From JADJNW01 sp964526645 (lineage in GTDB: Bacteria > Bacteroidota > Bacteroidia > Chitinophagales > Saprospiraceae): 64,000 bases of DNA. Below the pieces are notes generated by a model. That model worked only from the letters and a program-made list of their open reading frames with translations, was not told the DNA's origin and did not search any database. Position numbers and translations under genes: made by a program. Positions 7,822 through 18,700 of this stretch are shown here, one piece after another (the first letter of the stretch is position 1; every line of letters begins with the position of its first letter). The stretch is from assembly GCA_964526645.1 (NCBI GenBank), contig CAZGJN010000006.1, forward strand, positions 1 to 64,000, given 5' to 3'.

Positions 7822-9615
7822 ATGATAAACACAGTGGATATTTCTAATAAAATCAAATTACTTCGCGCAGCCATGCTCGCTCATGGCGTAGATGCTTGTA
7901 TCATTCCTACTAATGACCCTCACCAGAGTGAATATGTTGCCAATCATTGGAAAGCACGCGAGTGGATTTCGGGTTTTACGGGTTCAGCGGGGCTGGTGAT
8001 TATTACAAAAGATCAGGCGGGTTTGTGGACGGATTCCAGATATTTTTTGCAAGCAGAAAGCCAGTTGAAGGGTACGGAAATCGTGTTGTACAAACAGCAA
8101 GCTACAGGCACACCGGAGTATGTTGCTTGGTTGGCAGAGCATTTGCCGGAAGGTAGTACGGTTGGGCTTGATGGATTTTTATTTTCCATCGGGCAAATAC
8201 GGCACTTCGAAAAGCAATTGCATCCTAAAGGAATTAGGTTGAATATTCAACTGGACTTGATCGGTGAGATTTGGAAAGAGCGCCCGCCGCTGCCTTTGGA
8301 TACCATTTTTGAATATGAACTGGAGTTTGCAGGGGAGAGCCGCTTGGCTAAATTGGATCGGATACGCGCACAGATGAGGTTACAAGGTGTTGATTTTCAT
8401 CTTGTTACTACTTTGGATGATATAGCTTGGACACTGAATATTAGGGGAAAAGATGTAGACTGCAATCCCGTCGCGATTGCCTATTTAATTGTTGGTTTAT
8501 CAACGACACATTTTTTTATTAACCTGCAAAAAGTACCTGACGAAATCAAACGGAATCTGAACGAAGACGGCGTGATTCTGCACGATTACGAGGCATTAGA
8601 GGCGTTTTTGCAACAACTGCGGCAACCGATTTTGGTGGATGAGCGCTTAGTCAATATCCGTCTATTCCAAGCGATTCCTGAAGTGCAAATCCGAAAAGGT
8701 GACAATATCCCGCTGGCACTGAAGGCTATTAAAAATCCTGTCGAAATTCAAAACTTGCGGGTAGCGATGCGCAAAGATGGTGTAGCGCTACTGCGATTTT
8801 TTAGATGGCTGGAGCAGACAATACAAGTGCAAACCGTTACAGAATATGAGGCAAGTCGAAAGCTCAATGAATTTCGGGCAACTCAAGGCAACTATTTTGG
8901 CGAAAGCTTCAGTGCGATTGTAGGCTACAATGCTAATGGCGCGATCGTGCATTATCATCCGGAGGCGGCTACGGCTGCCGCGATTCGCCCGGAAGGGCTG
9001 CTGCTGCTCGATTCTGGTGGGCAATACTTAGAGGGCACTACCGACATTACCCGGACCGTAGCGCTTGGTACGCCTACTGCTTTGCAAAAACAGCACTTCA
9101 CACTGGTTTTGAAAGGGCATATTGCATTGGCAAGAGCAAAGTTCCCGGTGGGTACCAGCGGGGTACAATTAGATACCCTGGCGCGTCAATTTTTGTGGCA
9201 GGAGGGACTGAATTATGGGCATGGCACCGGGCATGGCGTAGGTTTTTTCCTCAATGTGCACGAGTCACCGCAGGGCTTTGCTGCCAGCCCAAACAGCCAA
9301 AGGGGAAGCACTATCCATGAGCCAGGGATGCTCAGTTCTAATGAACCTGGTTTTTATAAAACCGGGGAATACGGCATTCGTATTGAAAATTTGGTGTTAT
9401 GCGTTGAGGCAGAAGAGACCGGCTTTGGCAAATTTCTCCAATTTGATACTTTGACGGTTTTTCCTATTGATACTAAATTGATCAATCCTTCACTGTTGAC
9501 GGAAGCTGAAAAAGACTGGATCAATTATTATCACAAATGGGTTTTCAGTCAATTAGCATCTTCGTTGGAAGAAGAAGAAGTGGAATGGCTTCGGGAGCAA
9601 TGCACTGGTATTTGA
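7822..9615 (+). CDS. Xaa-Pro aminopeptidase (aminopeptidase P, M24B)
   Basis: A 597-residue cytoplasmic metallopeptidase that removes N-terminal residues preceding proline. It has the three-domain layout of eukaryotic-type APP1: two creatinase-like N-terminal domains (about 1-300) and a pita-bread catalytic domain (about 310-540), then the short APP C-terminal domain (ending near EEEEVEWLREQC). Metal ligands of M24 are visible: LLLDSGGQYLEGTTDITRT (two Asp), GHGTGHGVG (His), SSNEPGFY (Glu) and GIRIEN (Glu). I chose ATG 7822 rather than the TTG at 7795, since it gives the usual N-terminus. It lies 80 bases after the tRNA and may be reached by read-through from the tRNA promoter. Confidence 0.94.
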   Translation: MINTVDISNKIKLLRAAMLAHGVDACIIPTNDPHQSEYVANHWKAREWISGFTGSAGLVIITKDQAGLWTDSRYFLQAESQLKGTEIVLYKQQATGTPEYVAWLAEHLPEGSTVGLDGFLFSIGQIRHFEKQLHPKGIRLNIQLDLIGEIWKERPPLPLDTIFEYELEFAGESRLAKLDRIRAQMRLQGVDFHLVTTLDDIAWTLNIRGKDVDCNPVAIAYLIVGLSTTHFFINLQKVPDEIKRNLNEDGVILHDYEALEAFLQQLRQPILVDERLVNIRLFQAIPEVQIRKGDNIPLALKAIKNPVEIQNLRVAMRKDGVALLRFFRWLEQTIQVQTVTEYEASRKLNEFRATQGNYFGESFSAIVGYNANGAIVHYHPEAATAAAIRPEGLLLLDSGGQYLEGTTDITRTVALGTPTALQKQHFTLVLKGHIALARAKFPVGTSGVQLDTLARQFLWQEGLNYGHGTGHGVGFFLNVHESPQGFAASPNSQRGSTIHEPGMLSSNEPGFYKTGEYGIRIENLVLCVEAEETGFGKFLQFDTLTVFPIDTKLINPSLLTEAEKDWINYYHKWVFSQLASSLEEEEVEWLREQCTGI

Positions 9616-9652
9616 TGGATGGAATAGAATTATAGTTCTAATTTTGGCTGTT

Positions 9653-9691
9653 TAAAAAAACAAAAAGCCCCCGCAAACACGCGCAGAGGCT
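9653..9691 (-). terminator. Terminator for the polysaccharide deacetylase gene
   Basis: Read on the minus strand, AGCCTCTGC (9691-9683) pairs with GCGGGGGCT (9674-9666) as nine base pairs including two G-U wobbles, followed by a run of Ts broken once. It lies about 70 bases beyond the deacetylase stop. Confidence 0.7.
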
Positions 9692-9762
9692 CACACCTAA
9701 CATTGCAGTCAGAATAACAATTACTTTAAAAATAAAGAGCGAATTAAGGTGCCCTACTGGCA

Positions 9763-10416
9763 TCAAGCAATTTTCAGATCCTCTCGCTGATCCAACAGCG
9801 CTTGCTCATTCAATCGCTCAAAGCGAAAGCCTCTTTCTGAAAAATGCTGAAGCACACGAGGCAGGGCATATTCCAGTTTTTCTTTTGCCTTCAGGCTATC
9901 GTGAAAAACAACAATAGAACCCGATTCGGCATGATCAAGTACGTTGGACAAGCACTGCTCCTTCGAGGTCTTTGGGTCAAAATCTCCACTCAAAATCTCC
10001 CACATCACGATGCGATAGTGTCGTTGCAAAAACTGGGCTTGCTTGGGGCGCAGCCGACCGTAAGGCGGGCGGAACAGCATGGAGGGGATCATACTGGCGC
10101 AGTGCCTCACATTATGAAAATAAGGGATATTGTCCGTGCTCCAGCCATTGAGGTGGTGAAAAGTGTGATTGCCCACAGAATGCCCTGTATCCAAAATATT
10201 TTTGAATACATCAAGGTGTTTCCGGATATTATCACCCACACAAAAGAAAGTAGCTTTAGCATCAAACTTTTCCAACTGCCGCAGTACCCAGGGCGTGACC
10301 TCCGGCACTGGGCCATCATCAAAGGTCAGATAAAGTACCTGCTCATTTGTAGGAATACGCCAAGTGAAATTTGGGAATAAATTTTGAATGAATTGGGGTG
10401 TTTTTACTAAATACAT
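9763..10416 (-). CDS. Polysaccharide deacetylase family protein (CE4, NodB homology)
   Basis: A 217-residue single-domain carbohydrate esterase 4 enzyme that would remove N- or O-acetyl groups from a polysaccharide such as peptidoglycan or a surface glycan. CE4 motifs are in order: LTFDDGP (catalytic and metal Asp), GNHTFHH (two metal His), FRPPYGRLR, an Asp/Trp segment (MWEILSGDFDP) and SIVVFHDS (catalytic His). No clear signal peptide is seen; the N-terminus (MYLVKTPQFIQNLFPNFTW) is only mildly hydrophobic, so its location is uncertain. It diverges from gltX, with about 260 bases between start codons, and is followed by a terminator. Confidence 0.9.
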   Translation of the reverse strand: MYLVKTPQFIQNLFPNFTWRIPTNEQVLYLTFDDGPVPEVTPWVLRQLEKFDAKATFFCVGDNIRKHLDVFKNILDTGHSVGNHTFHHLNGWSTDNIPYFHNVRHCASMIPSMLFRPPYGRLRPKQAQFLQRHYRIVMWEILSGDFDPKTSKEQCLSNVLDHAESGSIVVFHDSLKAKEKLEYALPRVLQHFSERGFRFERLNEQALLDQREDLKIA

Positions 10417-10675
10417 GATATTTTTTTAATATGTTATGGGAAAAAATAGCCTTTGTCGTTTTTGTGCATCGGTTTTGCCGGTTAGATAGTGCATAACCAG
10501 GGAAGGCAAGCGTTGAAAAGTCTTTGTGCTTGGTTTTCTATAGCTTTAAGCCGAAAGTCGGTGAATTCTTTTTTTAAGGGAACGTTTCAGCTTTCTTTCC
10601 GCTGCTTATACAAGGCTATTTTTTTCTGAAAATTTTTCCTCAATTTTGCGGTTTAAACCCAAAATGACGATTTAC

Positions 10676-12190
10676 ATGGAGAATATCAGAGTTCGATTTG
10701 CCCCCAGCCCAACGGGAGCGCTACATATCGGAGGCATCCGCACCGCTTTGTACAATTATTTATTAGCCAAAAAATACAATGGCCAGTTTATTCTCAGGAT
10801 AGAAGATACTGACCAAGGGCGCTATGTACCAGGTGCAGAAGCATACATTATCGAATCATTGCGCTGGTGCGGTTTGATTCCCGATGAGGGTGTCAATTTT
10901 GGAGGGGCATACGGACCCTATCGGCAATCGGATCGAAAGGAAATTTACAAGCAATATGCAGTGCAGCTACTGGCAAACGGGAAGGCATACTACGCTTTTG
11001 ATACAGCGGAAGAACTGGATGCCTTGCGTGCGCAAGACAATACCTTCAAGTACGATGCCCATACCCGCCTGCGATTGAAAAATAGCCTCACGCTAAGCCC
11101 GGAGGAGGTCAGTGCCCGTATTCAAAGCGGTGCGCCCTACGTCATTCGCCTACTGGTACCCCAGGGAGAATTGATAAAAATTCAAGACAAAGTGCGCGGC
11201 GAGGTTATTTTTCAAAGTGATGAACTCGACGATAAAGTAATGCTCAAAGCAGAAGGCATGCCTACCTATCACCTGGCAAATGTGGTAGATGACCATCTGA
11301 TGAAGATCACGCACGTCATTCGGGGGGAGGAATGGCTGCCCAGCACTGCCCATCATGTGTTGCTGTATCGCGCTTTTGGTTGGGAGGATACGATGCCGGA
11401 ATTTGCACACCTGCCCTTGATTTTGAAACCCGATGGCAAAGGTAAACTCAGCAAGCGTGACGGTGCGCGCTTAGGCATTCCCGTGTTCCCTTTGTCTTGG
11501 CAAGCCGATACGCCGGAGGATTCCTTCACAGGCTTTCGCGAATTTGGATTTTTGCCGCAGGCACTACTCAATTTTCTTGCATTTTTGGGTTGGAATCCAG
11601 GCACGGAGCAAGAAATTTTTACAATGGAAGAATTGATTCAGTCTTTTTCTGTTGAAAAAATAGGCAAATCCGGTGCACGTTTTGATTTTGAAAAAGCAAA
11701 ATGGTTCAATCAGCAATACATTTTAGCTGCCGATAACGTTACCCTATCAAAAGCGGTGCGCCCGATCATAGAAGCACAGGGGCATTTCCCGGAAGAATCC
11801 TTCCTACAGGAATTTTGTGGGCTGATGAAGGAACGCGTGACATTCCTGCCAGAGTTTTGGGAGAAAGGCTACTTTTTCTTTGAAGCCGTGCGGAGCTATG
11901 ACGACAAAAACGTGCAAAAGCGCTGGAAACCAGGGGTGAGAGTCCTTTTTGAACAGCTCAGTACAGCACTTGAACATGGCGAGTGGTCAACAGAAACTAT
12001 CAAAGCGACTACCGAGCAGTTTATGCAGGACCATTCGCTCAAACCCGGCGATGTATTTCCCCTGCTTCGCATTGCCCTGGCAGGCACCATGCAAGGGCCA
12101 GCAGTGTTTGAAATGATGGTAATACTCGGCAAAACAAATACCTTGCAGCGATTGCAAAAGGCTTTTGATACCTTTGATACCTTTTTATAA
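10676..12190 (+). CDS. gltX: Glutamyl-tRNA synthetase
   Basis: A 504-residue class I aminoacyl-tRNA synthetase charging tRNA-Glu. FAPSPTGALHIGGIRTALYN carries the HIGH-type signature and GKGKLSKRDGA the KMSKS-type loop. The Rossmann catalytic domain takes about residues 1-330 and the helical anticodon-binding domain the rest. I chose ATG 10676 (MENIRVRFAPSP) because it matches the usual family N-terminus; ATG 10664 would add four residues and a TTG at 10646 is unlikely. CAATTTTG at 10641-10648 is close to a -7 element. It is followed after 36 bases by a small conserved gene. Confidence 0.97.
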   Translation: MENIRVRFAPSPTGALHIGGIRTALYNYLLAKKYNGQFILRIEDTDQGRYVPGAEAYIIESLRWCGLIPDEGVNFGGAYGPYRQSDRKEIYKQYAVQLLANGKAYYAFDTAEELDALRAQDNTFKYDAHTRLRLKNSLTLSPEEVSARIQSGAPYVIRLLVPQGELIKIQDKVRGEVIFQSDELDDKVMLKAEGMPTYHLANVVDDHLMKITHVIRGEEWLPSTAHHVLLYRAFGWEDTMPEFAHLPLILKPDGKGKLSKRDGARLGIPVFPLSWQADTPEDSFTGFREFGFLPQALLNFLAFLGWNPGTEQEIFTMEELIQSFSVEKIGKSGARFDFEKAKWFNQQYILAADNVTLSKAVRPIIEAQGHFPEESFLQEFCGLMKERVTFLPEFWEKGYFFFEAVRSYDDKNVQKRWKPGVRVLFEQLSTALEHGEWSTETIKATTEQFMQDHSLKPGDVFPLLRIALAGTMQGPAVFEMMVILGKTNTLQRLQKAFDTFDTFL

Positions 12191-12226
12191 ATCATCGGGA
12201 AGCAATCTTCCTTCAAAATGGTTTTT

Positions 12227-12424
12227 ATGCCCAAGAAAAAGACCGCATCAGACAAACCGGCCGTGCACGAGCATCTTCAAGGCTTTGACATCAAGATCAG
12301 TGAGTTTGGAGAAATTATTTCCAGCTATAATGTAGAAAAACTAAATACTTTTTTGGATGAAAATGTAGAAGATAAAAAACTAAAGGATAGAAGATCACAA
12401 GAAAACGCGGAAGAAGAAGAGTGA
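12227..12424 (+). CDS. Small conserved acidic/basic protein of unknown function
   Basis: A 65-residue soluble protein with a lysine-rich N-terminus (MPKKKTASD), a core (LQGFDIKISEFGEIISSYNVEKLNTFL) and a highly charged tail ending in glutamates. No signal peptide or membrane segment. I recall short proteins of this pattern, with a GFDIKI..FGEI core, in other Bacteroidota, but none with a known function. ATG 12218 is an alternative start. It lies 36 bases after gltX and is probably co-transcribed with it. Confidence 0.65.
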   Translation: MPKKKTASDKPAVHEHLQGFDIKISEFGEIISSYNVEKLNTFLDENVEDKKLKDRRSQENAEEEE

Positions 12425-12725
12425 AATCACATAAGAAATATTGACATACAAGACTTTTGCCAATATTTTTCAAGCGCATTTGGCGAGTTTTTAATAATTT
12501 GCACCCCGATTGCGAAGCCAACTTTTTGCAAGCGGGTGTAGCAACTTTTCATTACAAAAACCGATTATCCCATGAATGCTGTTCGTTTACCCAACGTGTT
12601 AGGCTGCCTATTTGACCCATTGTGTAATTTCCCCTTGACATTCCTAAGAACAGTTGATTATCGGTACGGAAAACCCTGTTTTTGAATTACAAAAAAACGT
12701 ACTGTGCACCAAACATGAGAAAATT
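12425..12725. other. Intergenic region upstream of the giant adhesin gene
   Basis: About 300 bases without a convincing gene. It presumably holds the promoter of the adhesin gene, but no full TTTG/TAnnTTTG pair was found. A short imperfect inverted repeat (GCCAA/TTGGC near 12460-12485) precedes a T run and could be a weak terminator of the gltX unit. Confidence 0.5.
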
Positions 12726-15700
12726 ATGAAAAACCGATTGCTCTACTCAAACGCATTATCTATTCTTAGTTTTTTCGCGGTTTATTTTTCCAAAAATGAC
12801 CCATCCTCCAATTTACTTTTGGTGAATCCGCCTTCCTTCTCGGAGCCTGCGCCCCAGGATGTTACGATTGCTTGTGTGGATGATTTTCCTGCGCCGGTAT
12901 CACTCCAGGCAACGGATGACAATGATCCTTCGTTTCCCAAGGCGATTAGCCCAGTGGATTTTCCCGCTATAAATACCATTGACCCTTGCGTGGGCGGGAT
13001 TGTCAAGCGCCTTTGGATCGCAACGGATGTAGTAGATATGCTTTCAGATACACTGGAGCAAGTCATTACAATTCTGCCAGATAATACGCCTCCGGTCGTC
13101 AATATCGCGGAGCGGCACGACACGGTATCGTGCGAAACGGCAAACTTCATTGTTTGGCTCAACGGCGTAGCGCTTCAGTTGGCTACCAATTACGATGAGT
13201 GTGATATTGATGATATTGATGACGACGCGCCGGCGAATTTTACGGAAAGCTGTGGTACGGTGATGGTCACCTTTACCCTGACGGACGAGTGTGGCAATGC
13301 AACACTTTGGCGGGCGAGCTATACCATCGAAGATGAGGAAGCTCCGCAATTGGTTGGCTTACCCACTAATTTGAATCTAACACTTAGTTGCACCGATCCT
13401 GTTCCTCCAGTACCAATAGTAACGGCTACCGACAATTGCACGGATATTGTCGAAGTTGAATTTACGGAGGACAGCGGGCAGACCAATGACGGCACTTGCA
13501 GCCAGTACGATTATCTTATCATCAGAACCTGGACGGCAACGGATTCCTGTGGCAATCAGACTACGGCTACCCAGCGCATTACAGTGCGAGATATGACGCC
13601 GCCTACTTTTACGGTACCTATTGATACCTTTATCGCCTGCGATGAAGACCCGCAAGACTTAGATCTGACCGGAAATGTAATAGATGCCACTGATAACTGT
13701 AGCCCTACAGTGATAGTCACTTTTAGCGATATGATCATTGATAGTTTGTGCCCACATGAATTTACCATCCAACGAACTTGGCGGGCAGAAGACTTGTGTG
13801 GTAATACCCTTGTACGAACCCAGTTTATTGAAATTGTAGATGAAGAAGCACCCTCCTTTCTGGTTCCATCAGATATTACAGTGAGCTGTGAACAGGGTGC
13901 CGATCCGAATATCACGGGCACCCCTACTATGGTAAATGACAACTGCGACAACAGTCCAATAATAAGTTATGTAGATAAAGTGATCGGCGGCAATTGCGTG
14001 AATACTTTCACGGTAGAGCGTACCTGGAAGGTAACGGATGCTTGTGGCGATTCAACCAAGCAGGTGCAGGTGATTACCGTAACGGACGATAAAGCGCCTT
14101 TTTTTGCAACACAAGCGCAAGACCTGATCTTAATATGTGAAAATGAACTTGATCCGGTAACGGCTTTTAGCAATTGGATCACTACACGAGGTGGCGCTAC
14201 GGCAGCTGACAATTGCACCCCAGATGGCGATCTTATCTGGTTTATTCTTGAATCAGGAACAAGTAATCCTGCTGCTTTTCCTCCTGCGGTTTGCCCCGCA
14301 CCGGATAGTATCGTTCGGATGCTTGCCGTTGATTTCATTGTACAAGACGAATGTGGTAATAGAGATACTTCCACCGCTGTATTTCAGGTAATTGATGATC
14401 AGCCGCCCTCCTTGAGCGCTTGCCCTGGCGATACCACGATTGCGACTGATCCGGGTATTTGTGGTGCTTCCTTTGTATTAGCGCCCCCGCTGATTGAGGA
14501 AGAATGCCCTGCCTCCCTGAACGTAGAAAACCTAAGCCTTAACGCAACTATTTCTTCTGATGCGGCACCAGGCGAGGAAGGCGATGTGCCTGTCAATCCT
14601 ATCAATCTGGAATTTACGCTCGCCACGGCAGCGCCTATCAATGCGGCTGGCGCTGCTACGCTGACTATCATTTTGAATAATGTGGATGGAGAAGAAGCCA
14701 CAGAGTTTTTCAAAATCATTGGGGAAGATGGTAGCCCATTGGGGCAAACCGTTCTGGCAAATGGGCAGTGCGGGCAATCCACTACGATACTTAACATTTC
14801 ACAAGCAGACATCAATGCCTGGGCAGTGGATGGCAAAATTGGTATCACTTTAGTGCCTAATATACCTGAAAACCAACCGGGGCGGTTTTCGATAAATGCC
14901 ATCTGTAATCCAGCAGGTACGATAGATGCCAATTTGCAATTGCAGACAAAGAATTTTAATGGTTTGACGTATGAATACAGTATCAATGACGGCTTACGAG
15001 TTGCCGTGAGCCCGGTAGCGCCGGTTTCTGTTAGCCTCGGCGTAGGTCAAAATACGATTACATACTATGTGACAGATTGTATCGGAATGGATAGCTGCTC
15101 CTATACCGTGACCGTTGAAGACGAAGAACCACCCCTGTTGAATTGCCCGAATGACATCACCGTCAGCTTGGCGCAAGGTGTGTGCACCGCGCCCATCACT
15201 TTGCCACTGCCTCTTGCCGCTACTGATAATTGCGGTGTGGGAAATCCCTACCAGCGCACGCTACCAGCTAATTTGGATGATGCTTATCTAACTTTCAATT
15301 TGGATCCTAATTTGAATGAATACCTGGCGAATCCTAAAATATTTACTTACACGGATGTTGCTGCCAATGCAACAGGACCCGTTCACCTTGGTCTTGAGTT
15401 ATTGGGTGATTTTGATTCTAATGATGCCTTTTTTACTGTATTGGGAGATGATGGCAGTGTGATTGGTACCACTCAAGTTGGAATGGCAAATTGCACCACG
15501 CCCGGGCAAGTTGATTTTGTCATTCCAGCGGTTACCTTTAATACTTGGGCGGCTGATGGCATGGTGCGTATCACATTACAACCTAAAAACATTACAGTGC
15601 CACCGGGGTTGCCAGGCGATGGAATAAACCCCTGCGACCCAATGGAAATAACAAATAATGGCGATACCGATGGAACAAGCCTTGTCTTTATTTCCTTGAG

Positions 15701-18700
15701 TTATAACCAACTGGAAATTGAATATTTTGCAACCGGCGCAACCACTCTTGCCCCAAGCGTGATGATGCCGCCTGCCGTCACACCGACCATTGATTTCAAC
15801 GTAGGAGAAACTACCGTTTTTTATATTGTAAAAGATGTAAACAATAGCTCGGATACTTGTTCTTTTACCATCACAGTAGAAGATAATGAAGCACCGCTTG
15901 CACGATGCCAGCCTACCACCATTTTTATCAACCCCTCTGGATTGGATATAGAAACGATCCCCGCCGCCGTCATTGATGCAGGGAGTATGGATAATTGCGG
16001 CATTGATACCATGTTTCTTACCCCCAATACTTTTAACTGCTTGCAAGCAGAGACAAATGCAACAGTAACCCTCACTGTGATAGACTTTGCCGGAAATCAG
16101 GCTACTTGTACCGCTTTGGTTCGAATCGAATCGGAAGAACCCCAACCAACTGCCACTACGGGCTTGTGTGGCGGGGATACTTTGTTTCTTTTTGCTAATC
16201 CACCGGCTGCTACGGGTGGCATTATCTATACCTATCGCTGGACGGGGCCCAATGGTTTTTTCTCTACCCAAGAAAATCCGCGTATCTCGAATGTAAATGC
16301 TGCCAATGCTGGGACGTATGTAGTAGAAGTGACAGGGCTAACCCTCTGCAAATCTGTAGGATCGGTACAGGTTGCGATTGAAGATTTACCTTTTACACCG
16401 ACGGTGCTCACCAAAACGAATGTCTGCGTAAATGAAGATATCATCCTCAATTCTTCTGTGGTGCCAAGTGGTTCGGCGGTTACCTATCGCTGGTATCGCG
16501 GCACGCCGCCTTCGGGTACGCTGATTGGTACGACCGCCGTTCCTTCTTTTACAATTCCCCAGCCGCATTCGGCGGGTACAAATAATTATTACCTGACGGT
16601 AGAAGCAGATGGCTGTTTGTCTGCACCTTCAGCGCCCACGCCAGTTACCACCAATAGCATCCCGGTAGCCGTTGTGAATGATGAAGAAATAACCATTTGT
16701 GAAGGAGAATCTATTACGCTGGGCACTTTAATTGCTGGACCAGGCATCACTTACCAGTGGACAGGGCCCAACAACTATTCCGCTACCAATCAATTTCCAC
16801 CAGTGATTTCATCCGCAACAATGGCAAATGCGGGTGTTTATCGCCTGGTCGTATTTCGAAATGGCTGCCCTTCTCCTCCGGCTTTCACCGTTGTAAATAT
16901 TTTACCTAAGCCAGCTACGCCACAAATTACCAATACCAGTCCTGTTTGTGAAGGTTCCACGGTAGTTCTCTCCACTAATATTGCCGGGGCGAGTGTCTAT
17001 CATTGGCTATCTCCTACCTTGCAAGAATTTTTGACGACTACGAATACTTTCATCATCAATAATGCGACTGAAGCCCAAGAAGGTAATTGGCGTGTATTTG
17101 TTACCCAAGCGGGTTGCAATTCAAGTATTTCTTTGCCAACAGCTGTGGTGGTAAATACCATCCCTGTCACTCTTGCTTCTGCCAATCCAAATGCCGTATG
17201 CGAAGGGGGAACATTGCAGTTGTTCGCTTCTCCTACCTTGCCCGGTGCTACTTACAGATGGACAGGTCCCAACGGATATTCGGATGCAAGACAAAATCCA
17301 ACGCTCAATAACATTAACCAAAATGGAGAAGGCACTTATGAATTGACCCTCACCACCCAGGAGGGCTGCTCCAATAAAGCGACGGTGGCAGTTGATGTGT
17401 TACAGGGGGTATTCATAACAGCAGTAAGCAATGATGGCCCTTCCTGCTTGCCAGGACCTAAAGATATTAAATTGACGGCCTCTGTCTTTCCGCCAAACAA
17501 TGGTACTTATCAATATCGCTGGACGGGACCCAATTTTGCTTCTTCCAATCCTGAAGCGGTCATTCCAAATGCAACTTCTGCCAATAATGGCAATTATCAA
17601 CTCATAGTAACCAATGGCAATGGCTGTGCTTCTGCTCCTGCCACAACCATCGTAGATGTTAATGATCCACCCGCTACACCCTTAGCCCCGACCTACAGCG
17701 CCAGCACGCCCGGACCCTCTTTCTGTGTAGGAAGACCAATCATGCTGGTGGCACAAGCTTACAATGGCAATGAAGTAATTTATAGCTGGAAAACGCCTAA
17801 AGGCACTGTCACTACAGCAACGCCTGCGCTGACCATCAATTCCGCGACGATGGCAGATAATGGTTTGTATTCATTGATTGTGATCGTAGATGGGTGTCTT
17901 TCAAAAGAATCTGCTGCTATCGGCGTTACGGTCAATCCCCTGCCTCAAGTATTTGCCAGTAGCAATAGCCCTTTGTGCAACGGCGATACCATTCGTTTAA
18001 CAGCAAATGTGATACCTGGCGCCACCTACGAATGGAATGGCCCCGGCGGCTTTACTTCCTCCCGATTTAATCCGGTTATTTTTCCAGCCAATCCGAGTTT
18101 GAACAACGGCGTGTACCGCGTGGCTGCTACCCTGAACGGCTGCACTTCTGATATTGATTCTATTGGAATCGAGGTCAAACCTCGCCCGAGAGTGCCCGTA
18201 GCTTCCAACAGTGGCCCCGTTTGTATTAGCAATGACAATGCTGTCCTGCGGCTTTCGGTATCGCCCGCTTCGGCTGTTCAAGGGGCTACTTACACCTGGT
18301 ATAATCAGTTTGCTAATGTGATAGGACAAACCCAAAACCTCAATCTGGACATCACAGATTTTGACAATTATGAAGATGGACCGTATTTGTTTACCGTCAC
18401 TTCCATAGTGGATGGCTGTAGCTCCGCTATTTCTGCACCTACCATTGCTACTTTGAATACCATACCGAATAAACCAGCAGTGGCAGGGATGGACAAAACG
18501 GTTTGTGAAGCGGATTCTATTTCGTTGAATGCTGCTGCGCCCGATATTGGTTTGGGGCTTTGGACTTTGACAAAAGGCAATGACGAAGGACTAATGATCC
18601 TGCAGCCGAATAATCCCAATTCTGCCATCAAAGGCTTGCAAGGGGATTCTACCTACGTTTTCAGATGGACGTTGTCCAATGGCGCTTGCATAGATTATGA

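Noticed and set aside
15576..16271. 231-codon minus-strand ORF within the giant adhesin
   Set aside because: Antisense shadow of repeat-rich coding sequence; composition and motifs do not fit a real protein.
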